64,000 bases of DNA from Nocardioides agri. Lineage in GTDB: Bacteria > Actinomycetota > Actinomycetes > Propionibacteriales > Nocardioidaceae. The notes below the pieces were generated by a model that was not told where the DNA came from, did not search any database, and saw only the letters and a program-made list of their open reading frames with translations. How positions within the stretch are numbered: position 1 is the first letter of the stretch; the number at the start of each line of letters is the position of its first letter. Both the position numbers and the translations under genes were made by a program. This document shows positions 1 through 8,571 of this stretch, in pieces. The stretch is taken from the NCBI RefSeq assembly GCF_013778305.1, contig NZ_JACEIC010000002.1, positions 1,947,669-2,011,668 on the forward strand. Reading direction: 5' to 3'.

Positions 1-354
1 ATGGTCTACCCCTCCAGCAAGGCCGCGCTCGCCTGGTGGGCGCGCCGCGAGGGCGTGAAGCCGGAGTGGGCCGGCGCCGGCATCCGGCTCAACTCCGTGG
101 CGCCCGGCGCGACCGAGACGCCGATGGTCGAGGCGATGCGCGCCGACCCCGTGCTCGGGGCTGCGGTGGACGCCTACCCGACCGCGATCGGCCGCACCGG
201 GCGGCCGGAGGAGGTCGCCGCGGCGATCGGCTTCCTGCTGTCCGCAGGCGCGGCCAACATCGTCGGCGCGGTGCTCTTCGTCGACGGCGGCACCGACGCG
301 ATGCTGCACCCGATCGCACCCCCAGGTTGGGAAGTCCCCCACATCGAGCCCTGA
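1..354 (+). CDS. SDR family oxidoreductase, C-terminal part (cut by window start)
   Basis: This is the C-terminal part of a classical short-chain dehydrogenase/reductase; the Rossmann half lies before the window. The fragment opens with the catalytic Tyr-x-x-x-Lys (Y3 and K7, YPSSK). It continues with the substrate/cofactor stretch LNSVAPGATETPM typical of classical SDRs, an RTGRPEEVAAAIGFLLS helix and a final VDGG turn. The ATG at position 1 is an internal methionine, not the real start. The substrate cannot be read from this fragment. The next gene begins about 20 bp downstream on the same strand, so co-transcription is likely. Confidence 0.85.
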   Translation: MVYPSSKAALAWWARREGVKPEWAGAGIRLNSVAPGATETPMVEAMRADPVLGAAVDAYPTAIGRTGRPEEVAAAIGFLLSAGAANIVGAVLFVDGGTDAMLHPIAPPGWEVPHIEP

Positions 355-374
355 GCGGACCTACCCTTCCGGGT

Positions 375-1643
375 GTGTCCCACCGCGACCTCTCCGACGT
401 CGAGCTGCGGGCGCTCGCGTTCGTCGACGAGCGCGAGCTCGTCCGCGACCTCGTCGACCTCATCGCCGTCCCGTCGGTGAGCGGGTCGGACGCCGAGTCC
501 GACGTCCAGCACCTGCTCGCCAAGCAGCTGCGCGGGCTCGACCTCGACGTCGACCTCTGGCAGCTCGACCTCCCGCGGCTGACCGCGGACCCGGGGTTCC
601 CCGGCTGGGAGGCGGTGCGCAGCGAGTCGTGGGGCCTGGTCGCGAGCAGCGGTCCCGGCGAACCGGAGCTGGTGCTCCAGGGACACGTCGACGTCGTGCC
701 CAGCGGCGACCTCGGCCAGTGGCGCACCGACCCCTTCACGGCCACCGTCGAGGGCCGCACCGTGCACGGCCGGGGCACCTGCGACATGAAGGCCGGCGTG
801 GTCGCCAACCTCGCCGCCGCCCGGGCGGTCCGCGCCGCGGGCATCGAGCTCTCCAGGCCGTACGCCCTCCAGCTCGTCGTCGGCGAGGAGGACGGCGGCC
901 TCGGGGCGTTCGCCACGCTCGACCGCGGCCACCGCGGCAGGGCCTGCATCATCACCGAGCCGACCGGCGGCACGATCACCACCGCCAACGCCGGAGCGCT
1001 CACCTTCGAGCTGCGGGTCCCGGGCGTGGCGACGCACGGCAGCACGTCGTACGCCGGGGTCAGCGCGCTCGAGAAGTTCCTCCCGGTGCACGCGGCGCTC
1101 GCCGCGCTGCAGGAGCGCCGCAACCGGGACGTGCACCCGCTGATGGCGGAGTACCCGGTCGCCTACCCGCTCTCGATCGGGAGGGTCGCCTGCGGCGACT
1201 GGGCGAGCAGCGTGCCCGACCTGCTCGTCGCCGAGGGGCGCTACGGCGTCGCGCTCGGGGAGGACCCGGCCGCCGCCCGCGCCGCGCTCGAGGAGGCGGT
1301 CGCCGACGCGGCCGCCGCCGACCCGTGGCTGCGCGAGCACCGGCCGACGGTCGCGTGGACCGGCGGCCAGTTCGCGAGCGGCGCGTACGCCGAGGACGAC
1401 CGCGCCCTCTACGACCTGGTCGCGGGCGCCCATGCCGACGTCACGCGCGGGCCGCGGCCGCGCGAGCGCGGCGCGCCGTACGGCAGCGACCTGCGTCTCT
1501 ACGCCGGCGCGGGCGTGCCGACGCTGCACTACGGACCCGGCGACGTGCGGCTCGCGCACGGGCCCGAGGAGGCGGTGTCGATCGACGAGCTGGTCGCGGT
1601 GACCGAGAGCCTGGTGCTGGCGCTGGTGCGCGCCTGCCTCTAG
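375..1643 (+). CDS. M20 family metallopeptidase (ArgE/DapE-type deacylase)
   Basis: Predicted two-zinc amidohydrolase of peptidase family M20, 422 residues, cytosolic. Visible metal and catalytic residues are H104 and D106 (GHVDVV), D137 (RGTCDMKAG), E171/E172 (GEEDGG) and H395 near the end (LAHGPEE). That completes the H-D-E-E-H pattern of acetylornithine deacetylase, succinyl-diaminopimelate desuccinylase and related dipeptidases. The open frame extends upstream into the SDR gene. I chose GTG 375 because it follows that gene's stop and gives a normal N terminus (SHRDLSDVELRAL), although no strong ribosome site is seen. The substrate is not determinable. It is next to an SDR gene and is not in an arginine or lysine cluster, so a catabolic deacylase or carboxypeptidase role is as likely as ArgE. 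Confidence 0.85.
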   Translation: MSHRDLSDVELRALAFVDERELVRDLVDLIAVPSVSGSDAESDVQHLLAKQLRGLDLDVDLWQLDLPRLTADPGFPGWEAVRSESWGLVASSGPGEPELVLQGHVDVVPSGDLGQWRTDPFTATVEGRTVHGRGTCDMKAGVVANLAAARAVRAAGIELSRPYALQLVVGEEDGGLGAFATLDRGHRGRACIITEPTGGTITTANAGALTFELRVPGVATHGSTSYAGVSALEKFLPVHAALAALQERRNRDVHPLMAEYPVAYPLSIGRVACGDWASSVPDLLVAEGRYGVALGEDPAAARAALEEAVADAAAADPWLREHRPTVAWTGGQFASGAYAEDDRALYDLVAGAHADVTRGPRPRERGAPYGSDLRLYAGAGVPTLHYGPGDVRLAHGPEEAVSIDELVAVTESLVLALVRACL

Positions 1644-1661
1644 CGCCCACACAATGGGCCC

Positions 1662-2792
1662 ATGCGGCCCACCCTCTCGGTCCTCCTCGGCTGCCTCCTG
1701 TGCACCGTGACCCTCGTCCCGGCAGACGCCGGCGGACCGCGCACCTGGCGAGTCGGTCCGGACCGCGAGCTCCGGACGCCCAGCGCGGCCGCGGCGGTCG
1801 CGCGCGACGGCGACACCGTGCTGATCGACCCCGGCACCTACGTCGGTGACGTGGCGACCTGGACCCAGGACGACCTGACGCTGCGCGGCGACGGCGGCCG
1901 GGCGCACCTGCGCGCCGCCGGCGCGAGCGCGCAGGGCAAGGCGATCTGGGTGATCGCCGGGGACCGCACGACCGTCGACCTCGTCGAGCTCAGCGGGGCG
2001 ACCGTCCCCGACGGCAACGGTGCCGGCATCCGCCAGGAGGGCACCGACCTCACGGTCACCCGGAGCTGGTTCCACCACAACCAGGACGGCATCCTCACCG
2101 GCGCCGACCCCGCCAGCGACATCGTGATCCGGCGCTCGCGGTTCTTCCGCAACTGTGCCGGCGACGGCCTGACCCACAACATCTACGTCGGAGCGGTCCG
2201 CTCGCTCACCGTCACGGGCAGCTACCTCTGGGGCGCCGACACCGGCCACGAGCTGAAGTCCCGCGCCGCACGCAACACCATCGTCGGCAACCTGATCACC
2301 GACCGCGACGCCACCGCGAGCTACTCGATCGACCTGCCGAACGGCGGCCGCTCGCTCGTCGCCGGCAACGTGGTCGTCCAGGGGCCGCGGTCCGAGAACT
2401 CCGCCCTGGTCTCGTACGGCGCGGAGGGGCTGACCGGGACCCCGCAGCTCTGGGTCGTCGGCAACACGTTCGTGAACCGCCGCCCGGCAGGCACGTTCGT
2501 CGACCTCGCCGCGGGCAGCCGCGCCGAGCTGCGCAACAACCTGCTGGTCGGCCCCGGCGAGCTGACCTCGCTCGCCGGCGTGCCGTCGCGGGCCAACCTC
2601 CGCGTCGGTCGGGGAACCTTCGTCGACCCGGCGCACGACGACTTCCGCCTGCGGGCCGGGTCGCCCGCCCTCGACCGCGGCGTGCGCGTGCCGCAGCGGT
2701 GGCGGGTCCGCTGGGAGTACGTCCACCCCGCCGGGCAGGTGCGCCGGCCGGTGGTGGGCCGGACCGACCTCGGCGCGTTCGAGCGCCGCTGA
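1662..2792 (+). CDS. Secreted right-handed parallel beta-helix protein
   Basis: A 376-residue exported protein with a Sec-type signal peptide (hydrophobic residues about 4-20, likely cleaved near ADAG). The mature part shows repeated short strands with Asn/Asp turns (for example GNLITDRDATASYS, NNLLVGPGE), as in pectate-lyase-like parallel beta-helices. This fold carries polysaccharide lyases, C5-epimerases and some glycan-binding proteins. No lyase catalytic Arg/Lys set is obvious, so activity is unassigned. Extracellular action on a glycan is the natural inference. The stop codon abuts that of the convergent DUF2804 gene: TGA 2790-2792 followed directly by TCA 2793-2795. Confidence 0.75.
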   Translation: MRPTLSVLLGCLLCTVTLVPADAGGPRTWRVGPDRELRTPSAAAAVARDGDTVLIDPGTYVGDVATWTQDDLTLRGDGGRAHLRAAGASAQGKAIWVIAGDRTTVDLVELSGATVPDGNGAGIRQEGTDLTVTRSWFHHNQDGILTGADPASDIVIRRSRFFRNCAGDGLTHNIYVGAVRSLTVTGSYLWGADTGHELKSRAARNTIVGNLITDRDATASYSIDLPNGGRSLVAGNVVVQGPRSENSALVSYGAEGLTGTPQLWVVGNTFVNRRPAGTFVDLAAGSRAELRNNLLVGPGELTSLAGVPSRANLRVGRGTFVDPAHDDFRLRAGSPALDRGVRVPQRWRVRWEYVHPAGQVRRPVVGRTDLGAFERR

Positions 2793-3734
2793 TCACCAGC
2801 GGTTGCGCGCCTCCTCCGCCCAGCCGACGAGGCCCTCGAGGTCGACCCGCTCGCCGGCGTCGGTGGCCGCCCAGCCCGTCCAGTGCCCGAAGCACTGGTG
2901 GGTCTCGTTGGCGACCACGCCGAGGTTGGTCCTCGACACCTTCTCGTGGAACGGCGTGAACCTCGCGTCGATCCCCTCGCCGTGGACGCGCCACGGCCTC
3001 AGCCAGTCGGTCGGGTCGTACTCCCACACCAGGTCGGCGTGGATCTTGTGCAGCCGGCCGTCGACGAACAGCCCGTTCTCGGTGATGCCGGTGCGGTCGG
3101 TCCACTTGCCGCCGAGGGTCAGCCCGCGGCCCGGGCCGGAGCCGGCCGCCCAGTTCCAGGTGATCGAGTAGGGCCACTTGCCGCGTCCGTGGTCGAGCAC
3201 GCCCCAGCCCTCGACGTCGTACGACGTGCCGTCGACGACGATCCGGCCCGACACCGGCCGCGAGACGTCCTTGACCGTGTACTGGAAGCGGCGGCTGCTC
3301 CACGGCACGACCACGCCCAGCACCTCGGCACCCGGCGCGACCGCCAGGTCGACCTCGACGCCGGGCGCGGTGGCCCGCAGCGCGCTGTCGGACACCTCGA
3401 TGTGCAGGTGCCCGGCCGTGACGGACGCGACGCCGCCGTACTCGGGCGGCAGGGTGACGCCCCGGCCGAGCGGCGGCACGGCCTCGCTCTCCCACGTCCG
3501 CCCGGTCTCGCGGTCCAGCACCCACAGGGAGCAGACGCCGGCGTAGTCGAGTGCCGACACCACGATCCCCACGCAGAAGCGGTCGGTGACGACGCCCCAG
3601 TACTCCCAGCGCTTCGCCCGCCCCCAGCCGCGCAGGTTCGGGCGGACCAACGGGCGGCGGGACCAGCCGACGGCCGCCTCGTCGAGGCGGCCGTCGGACC
3701 GGCAGAGGTCGATCGGCTCGGTCAGCTCACGCAC
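2793..3734 (-). CDS. DUF2804 domain-containing protein
   Basis: A 313-residue protein without signal peptide or membrane segments, matching the DUF2804 family along its length. It starts MRELTEPIDLC and has the family-like blocks WGRAKRWEYWGV near residues 37-48, WSSRRFQYTVKD and the aromatic-rich C-terminal part with WNWAAGSGPG and HQCFGHWTGW. The function of the family is unknown; its beta-rich, tryptophan-rich sequence suggests binding of a lipophilic or sugar-like ligand. It is transcribed away from the dehydrogenase operon and convergently with the beta-helix gene, so context gives no role. Confidence 0.75.
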   Translation of the reverse strand: MRELTEPIDLCRSDGRLDEAAVGWSRRPLVRPNLRGWGRAKRWEYWGVVTDRFCVGIVVSALDYAGVCSLWVLDRETGRTWESEAVPPLGRGVTLPPEYGGVASVTAGHLHIEVSDSALRATAPGVEVDLAVAPGAEVLGVVVPWSSRRFQYTVKDVSRPVSGRIVVDGTSYDVEGWGVLDHGRGKWPYSITWNWAAGSGPGRGLTLGGKWTDRTGITENGLFVDGRLHKIHADLVWEYDPTDWLRPWRVHGEGIDARFTPFHEKVSRTNLGVVANETHQCFGHWTGWAATDAGERVDLEGLVGWAEEARNRW

Positions 3735-3751
3735 GCGGCGAGCGTGCCAGA

Positions 3752-5152
3752 TCAGTAGAGCAGCGCGCTGCCCGGGTCCTGCAGGATCCCGGCGACGTCG
3801 GCGAGGAACCGCGAGCCCTTCTCGCCGTCGATGTGCCGGTGGTCGAAGGACAGGGCCAGCGTCGTCACGTCGCGCACCACGATCTCACCGGTGACCTCGT
3901 CGACCCACGGGCGCTTGTTGATCGCGCCGAAGCAGAGGATCGCCGACTCACCCGGGTTGATGATCGGGGTGCCCGCGTCGACGCCGAAGACGCCGACGTT
4001 GGTGATCGTGAACGTGCCGCCGCTCATCTCGGCCGGCTGCGTCTTGCCGGCGCGGGCCGTGTCGACGAGCTCCCCGAGCGCCGAGGCGAGCTCGGTCAGC
4101 GAGAGCGACTCGGCGTCCTTGACGTTGGGCACGACCAGCCCGCGCGGGGTCGCCGCGGCGATGCCGAGGTTGACGTAGCGCTTGTAGACGACCTCCTGCG
4201 CGGCCTCGTCCCACCAGGAGTTGATCTCCGGCGTCCGGCGGATCGCGAGCAGGGTCGCCCGCGCCAGCAGGAGCAGCGGATTGACGCGCACGTCGCGCAG
4301 CTCCCGACGGGTCTTGAGCCGCTCGACGAGCTCCATCGTGCGGGTCACGTCGACGGTGATCCACTCGGTGACGTGCGGGCTGGTGAAGGCCGACTGGCTC
4401 ATCGCCTGCGCCATCATCTTGCGCACGCCCTTGATCGGCTCGCGCGTCTCCCGCTCGCCCGGCGCCAGGGCGTACGCCGTGGTCGCCGGAGCAGCCGATC
4501 CGGACGACGTCCCGCCCGCGGCGGCCTGCACGTCGTCGCGGGACACGGTCCCGTCCGGACCGGTCGGGGTGAGCGTGGTGAGGTCGACGCCGAGGTCCTT
4601 GGCGAGCTTGCGCACGGGCGGCTTGGCGAGCACGCGGACCTCGGCGGCGGACACCGGCACCGCGCGGGACGGCACCGGCTCCGGGGCCGACTCGGCCTCG
4701 ACCATCGGCGAGGCCACGCCGGACTCGAAGGCCGCCTGGGTCTGCCAGTGGGCGGCGGCCGCGCCCGAGGCGACCTTGCGGGCGCGCCGGACCGGCCCGC
4801 GGTCGGCCTTGTTGCGACCGACCAGCGACTCGCCCTCGCCGCCGCCGGAGGCGGCCGGGTTGGACAGGTCGATCTCGGTGGGGTCCACGGCGGCAGGGGC
4901 CGGGGCCGACGGCGCGGCCTCGTCGCCGACCGCGATGATCGGCGTGCCGACCGGGACCGTCTCGCCCTCGGGCACCAGCAGCGCGGTGACCGTGCCGGCG
5001 TACGGCGAGGGCAGCTCGACGATCGACTTCGCGGTCTCGATGTCGACGATGACCTGGTTGATCGTCACGACGTCGCCGACGGCCACGTGCCACTTGACGA
5101 TCTCGGCCTCGGTGAGGCCCTCGCCCACGTCGGGCAGCTTGAACTCGGCCAT
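3752..5152 (-). CDS. bkdC: Branched-chain 2-oxoacid dehydrogenase E2 (lipoamide acyltransferase)
   Basis: E2 core of a 2-oxoacid dehydrogenase complex, 466 residues. It transfers the acyl group from lipoyl-dihydrolipoamide to CoA. Domains in order: one lipoyl domain (residues 1-77, lipoylated Lys K42 in ETAKSIV), an Ala/Pro-rich linker, a peripheral subunit-binding domain (about 170-207, PPVRKLAKDLGVDL) and the C-terminal acyltransferase domain ending with FDHRHIDGEKG, the catalytic His/Asp motif. Its start lies 1 bp beyond the E1 beta stop (ATG at 5152, stop ending at 5154), so it is the third gene of the operon. Actinobacteria normally use the AceE-type E1 for pyruvate, so an alpha2beta2-type complex like this one is most likely the branched-chain enzyme. 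Pyruvate activity cannot be excluded. Confidence 0.93.
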   Translation of the reverse strand: MAEFKLPDVGEGLTEAEIVKWHVAVGDVVTINQVIVDIETAKSIVELPSPYAGTVTALLVPEGETVPVGTPIIAVGDEAAPSAPAPAAVDPTEIDLSNPAASGGGEGESLVGRNKADRGPVRRARKVASGAAAAHWQTQAAFESGVASPMVEAESAPEPVPSRAVPVSAAEVRVLAKPPVRKLAKDLGVDLTTLTPTGPDGTVSRDDVQAAAGGTSSGSAAPATTAYALAPGERETREPIKGVRKMMAQAMSQSAFTSPHVTEWITVDVTRTMELVERLKTRRELRDVRVNPLLLLARATLLAIRRTPEINSWWDEAAQEVVYKRYVNLGIAAATPRGLVVPNVKDAESLSLTELASALGELVDTARAGKTQPAEMSGGTFTITNVGVFGVDAGTPIINPGESAILCFGAINKRPWVDEVTGEIVVRDVTTLALSFDHRHIDGEKGSRFLADVAGILQDPGSALLY

Positions 5153-5153
5153 G

Positions 5154-6134
5154 TCAGAACCCCAACGATCGGTCGACGGCGTCCAGCACCCGGTCGAGGT
5201 CGGGGAGGAAGTCCTCCTCGATCCGCGACGGCGGGTAGGGCGCGTCGAACGCGCCCACGCGCAGCACCGGGGCCTCCAGGGAGTAGAAGCACTCCTCGGT
5301 GATCCGGGCGGCGAGCTCGGCGCCGATGCCGAGGTTGACGTGCGCCTCGTGGGTGACGACGACGCGGCCGGTCCGGCGTACGGACTCGTAGACCGGGGCC
5401 ATGTCGAGCGGCGAGAGCGTGCGCAGGTCGATCACCTCGAGCGAGCGCCCCTCGCCGGCGGCGGCCTCGGCCGCGGACAGCGCGGTCTTCACCGTCGGGC
5501 CGTAGGCGAGCACGGTGACGTCGCCGCCGGCGCGCACGACCCGCGAGCGGAAGAGCGGCTCCGGGGTCGCGGTCTCGTCGAGGTCGGCCTTGTCAGCGTG
5601 GTACTGCCGCTTCGGCTCCAGGAAGATCACCGGGTCGTCGGACTTGATGGCCTGCTGGATCATCCAGTAGCCGTCGACGGGGTTGGAGCAGGCGACCACC
5701 TTGAGGCCCGGCGTGTGCGCGAACTGCGCCTCCGGCGACTCGCTGTGGTGCTCGACCGCGCCGATGCCGCCGCCGAACGGGATCCGGATGACCATCGGCA
5801 TCTTGAGCTTGCCCTGGGAGCGGTAATGGATCTTCGCGACCTGGCAGACGATCTGGTCGTAGGCCGGGTAGACGAACCCGTCGAACTGGATCTCGACGAC
5901 CGGGCGGTAGCCGCGCAGCGCGAGGCCGACCGCGGTGCCGACGATGCCGGACTCGGCCAGCGGGCTGTCGATGACCCGGTCCTCGCCGAAGTCCTTCTGC
6001 AGCCCGTCGGTGATCCGGAAGACGCCGCCGAGCTTGCCGACGTCCTCACCCATCAGGAGGACCTTGGGGTCGTCCTCCATGGCCTTACGGAGGCCCATGT
6101 TGAGGGCCTTGGCGAGCGTGACCTTCTGTGCCAT
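5154..6134 (-). CDS. bkdB: 2-oxoacid dehydrogenase E1 component, beta subunit
   Basis: A 326-residue beta subunit of the thiamine-diphosphate E1. It starts MAQKVTLAKALN and contains LMGEDVGKLGGVFRIT, RVIDSPLAESGIVGTAVG and the FDGFVYPAYDQI segment, all typical of alpha2beta2 E1 beta chains. The C-terminal half (ADGDVTVL-type region, here AGGDVTVLAYG) matches the transketolase C domain. The ATG at 6134-6132 overlaps the E1 alpha stop by one base (TGATG). This implies translational coupling and 1:1 expression with the alpha chain. A long open frame continues upstream but only as an out-of-frame shadow of E1 alpha. Confidence 0.93.
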   Translation of the reverse strand: MAQKVTLAKALNMGLRKAMEDDPKVLLMGEDVGKLGGVFRITDGLQKDFGEDRVIDSPLAESGIVGTAVGLALRGYRPVVEIQFDGFVYPAYDQIVCQVAKIHYRSQGKLKMPMVIRIPFGGGIGAVEHHSESPEAQFAHTPGLKVVACSNPVDGYWMIQQAIKSDDPVIFLEPKRQYHADKADLDETATPEPLFRSRVVRAGGDVTVLAYGPTVKTALSAAEAAAGEGRSLEVIDLRTLSPLDMAPVYESVRRTGRVVVTHEAHVNLGIGAELAARITEECFYSLEAPVLRVGAFDAPYPPSRIEEDFLPDLDRVLDAVDRSLGF

Positions 6135-7297
6135 CAGCGAGCTCCCTCGAACGAGTCGAGGTAGGCCGCGAAGCCGTCGCGCTGGGCGGCGAGCTCCTCG
6201 GTCATCTCGGCGTAGACGTGGTCGAACATCGACAGCGGCTGCGGGTCGGGCAGCGCCTTGCAGCCCTCGCGCAGGTGGACGCCGAGGTCGTCGGCCTCCT
6301 CCTGCACGGCGGCGAAGAAGTCGTCCCCGGCGAGGCCGTTGCGGCGCAGGTAGACCTCGACGCGGGCGATCGGGTCCTTGAGCTTCCAGCGCTCGAGGTC
6401 GTCGGAGAGCCGGTAGCGGGTGGGGTCGTCGGTCGTGGTGTGCGCACCCATCCGGTAGGTGTAGGCCTCCACGAACGTCGGGCCCTGGCCGTCGCGGGCT
6501 CGCTGCAGCGCGGCCTGCGTGACGGCGTACGTCGCGAGCACGTCGTTGCCGTCGACCCGGACGCCCGGGAAGCCGAAGCCGAGGGCGCGCTGGTAGAGCG
6601 GGATGCGGGTCTGGCGCTCGATCGGCTCCGAGATCGCCCACTGGTTGTTCTGGCAGAAGAACACGACGGGGGCGTTGTAGGAGGCCGCGAAGATGAACGC
6701 CTCGTTGACGTCGCCCTGCGAGGACGCGCCGTCGCCGAAGTGGGCGACGACCGCGGCGTCCCGGTCGGGGTCGCCGGTGCCGACGACGCCGTCGCGCTGC
6801 ATGCCCATGGCGTAGCCGGTGGCGTGCAGCGTCTGCGCGCCGATCACGATCGTGTAGAGCCCGAAGTTGTTGGCCGCCGGGTCCCAGCCGCCCTGGTCGA
6901 CGCCTCGGAAGAGGCCGAGCAGGTTGAGCGGGTCGACGCCGCGGCACCAGGCGACGCCGTGCTCGCGGTAGGTCGGGAAGACGAAGTCCTGCGGGCGCAG
7001 CGCGCGGCCGGCGCCCACCTGGGCGGCCTCCTGGCCGAGCAGCTGGGCCCAGATGCCCAGCTCACCGTGGCGCTGGAGCGCGGTGGCCTCGACGTCGATG
7101 CGGCGCGTGAGCACCATGTCGCGGTAGAAGCCGCGGACGACCTCGTCCTCCGGCTCCCCGCCCGTGTCGAAGCGGAAGTCCGGGTGGTCGACGCGCTCAC
7201 CTTCGGGCGTCAGGAGCTGGACCAGCTCCGGACCGCCGTCCTGTTGTGAGGGGCCGAAGACCTCGACGAGGTCCGGGCCGAAGCCGTTGTGGGTCAC
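6134..7297 (-). CDS. bkdA: 2-oxoacid dehydrogenase E1 component, alpha subunit
   Basis: A 387-residue thiamine-diphosphate-binding E1 alpha chain; with the beta chain it decarboxylates a 2-oxoacid and reductively acylates E2. The ThDP motif is visible as GDGASSQGDVNEAFIFAA followed by NNQWAIS. The phosphorylation-loop-like YRMGAHTTTDDPTRYR is also present. The open frame runs upstream to 7447. I chose GTG 7297 because GAAGGAG lies 5 nt before it and the protein then begins VTHNGFGPD. It is the first gene of the operon E1 alpha, E1 beta, E2; no E3 (lipoamide dehydrogenase) gene is nearby. A palindrome about 100 bp upstream could be its operator. Confidence 0.93.
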   Translation of the reverse strand: MTHNGFGPDLVEVFGPSQQDGGPELVQLLTPEGERVDHPDFRFDTGGEPEDEVVRGFYRDMVLTRRIDVEATALQRHGELGIWAQLLGQEAAQVGAGRALRPQDFVFPTYREHGVAWCRGVDPLNLLGLFRGVDQGGWDPAANNFGLYTIVIGAQTLHATGYAMGMQRDGVVGTGDPDRDAAVVAHFGDGASSQGDVNEAFIFAASYNAPVVFFCQNNQWAISEPIERQTRIPLYQRALGFGFPGVRVDGNDVLATYAVTQAALQRARDGQGPTFVEAYTYRMGAHTTTDDPTRYRLSDDLERWKLKDPIARVEVYLRRNGLAGDDFFAAVQEEADDLGVHLREGCKALPDPQPLSMFDHVYAEMTEELAAQRDGFAAYLDSFEGAR

Positions 7298-7396
7298 GTG
7301 CACTCCTTCGAGGTCACCGGCATGGGCGGGGTCTCCGCGTACCGAGGTACTAGTGCCCCGGCAGCCGGCGCGGGGGTGGTGCGCCTTGTGACCCGG

Positions 7397-7410
7397 AGCA
7401 CAATCGTGCT
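7397..7410. promoter_or_regulatory. Candidate operator palindrome upstream of the bkd operon
   Basis: AGCAC-AATC-GTGCT, with 5-bp arms and 12 of 14 positions symmetric, in the 213-bp gap between E1 alpha (start 7297) and the LacI gene. The nearby GCGCAAAAGG is among the few AT-richer stretches there. Lrp/AsnC-type regulators often bind such sites ahead of branched-chain dehydrogenase operons, but no such regulator gene lies in this window. The rest of the gap (7298-7510) holds nothing else I recognise. Confidence 0.35.
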
Positions 7411-7510
7411 GCGCAAAAGGTACCTGCGGCATCGTCGCCGCCGCCAATCAGGTGGCCCGATCCTGTCGGCGGACACCACTGGGGCAGGCTGTCGGACCCA
7501 CCGTCGCCGG

Positions 7511-8506
7511 TCAGCCGGGCACCGGCCCGCTGGACCGGCGTACGACGAGCTGGGTCGGCAGCACCCGGGTCGGCGGGTCGTCGGTGCGGCTGAGCACCTG
7601 GGCGGCCACCGCCTCGACCGCCCGCGCTCCCGCCTCCTCGGTGCGCTCGGCGAGGGTCGTGAGCGGCGGGTTGCAGAAGTCGGCGCCGACGATGTTGTCG
7701 AAGCCGACGACGCTGACGTCACCGGGGACGTCGACGCCGCGCTCGGCGAGCCGGAGCATCACCCCGATCGCCAGCATGTCGTTGTGCGCGACGACCGCGG
7801 TGGCGCCGGCGGCGATCGCCGCGTCCGCCGCGGCCGCGCCGCCCGCCAGGGCCGGCACGTAGGGGCCGAAGCGGGTCGCGCCGAGCCCTCGCTCCTCCGC
7901 CGCGGCCCGCAGCCCGGCCCAGCGCCGCGCGCCCGACCAGGACTCGGGCGGGCCGCCGAGGAAGACCAAGGAGTGGTGGCCGAGCGACGCCAGGTGGTCG
8001 ACGATCTGGCGGGTGCCGCTGTCGAAGTCGGCGACCACGCAGGCGAGGCCCGGGGTGGCCCGGTTGACGAGCGCGATCGGGTTCAGGTCGGCCGCCCGCC
8101 GGAGCTCCTCGTCGGGCAGCCGGGACGCGCTGAGCACGAACCCGTCGACCGCCGGCCCGAGCCGCCGAACCAGCTGCGCCTCCTGGGCGGGGTTCTCCGC
8201 CGTGTCGCCGAGCACCAAGGTCAGGCCCGCGGCGGCAGCCCCGCGCTCGGCCCCCTTGATGACCCCCGCGAAGTAGGGGTTGGTGATGTCGGGGACGAGC
8301 AGAGCGAGGGTGCGGGTGCGCCCCGACTCCAGCGCCCGCGCGGCCGGGTTGGGCGCGTAGCCGAGCTCCTCGGCGACCGCCAGGACGTGCTCGCGGGTGT
8401 GCACGTTGACCCGGCCGGGGTGGGTGAACGCGCGCGAGACCGTCGAGGCGGCGACCCCCGCGGCAGCCGCGACGTCGGTGATGGTGGCCCGCTTGCGGGG
8501 AGGCAT
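7511..8506 (-). CDS. LacI family transcriptional regulator (shikimate/quinate locus)
   Basis: A 331-residue repressor. The N-terminal LacI helix-turn-helix is at residues about 8-30 (ITDVAAAAGVAASTVSRAF), with the hinge helix following (NPAARALESGRT), then a periplasmic-binding-protein-like effector domain (LALLVPDITNPYFAGVIKGAE). It is divergent from the transporter gene at 8572, and the 65-bp gap contains a near-perfect LacI-type operator. It therefore most likely represses both itself and the transporter/dehydrogenase/dehydratase operon. The effector is inferred to be a pathway intermediate such as shikimate, quinate or protocatechuate, not read from the sequence. Confidence 0.92.
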   Translation of the reverse strand: MPPRKRATITDVAAAAGVAASTVSRAFTHPGRVNVHTREHVLAVAEELGYAPNPAARALESGRTRTLALLVPDITNPYFAGVIKGAERGAAAAGLTLVLGDTAENPAQEAQLVRRLGPAVDGFVLSASRLPDEELRRAADLNPIALVNRATPGLACVVADFDSGTRQIVDHLASLGHHSLVFLGGPPESWSGARRWAGLRAAAEERGLGATRFGPYVPALAGGAAAADAAIAAGATAVVAHNDMLAIGVMLRLAERGVDVPGDVSVVGFDNIVGADFCNPPLTTLAERTEEAGARAVEAVAAQVLSRTDDPPTRVLPTQLVVRRSSGPVPG

Positions 8507-8524
8507 GTCTCATGATGGCAACAA

Positions 8525-8542
8525 ATGGCAAACGCTTGCCAT
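8525..8542. promoter_or_regulatory. LacI-type operator between regulator and shikimate transporter
   Basis: ATGGCAA-ACGC-TTGCCAT has perfect 7-bp arms around a 4-bp centre. It contains GCAAACGCTTGC, the core typical of LacI/GalR-family operators. It lies 18 bp from the repressor start (8506) and 29 bp from the transporter start (8572), so it can control both divergent promoters. Confidence 0.8.
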
Positions 8543-8571
8543 GTGACGCGCGCCACCTCAGCCTCGACGGC

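Noticed and set aside
174..2726. A long minus-strand open frame (about 850 codons) opposite the M20 and beta-helix genes.
   Set aside because: It is a shadow of the opposite strand, created by extreme GC content. It is rich in Arg, Gly, Val and Asp repeats without any domain.
8512..8571. An ATG at 8512 as the start of the transporter.
   Set aside because: It would place the LacI operator (8525-8542) inside the gene. The family N terminus starts at ATG 8572.
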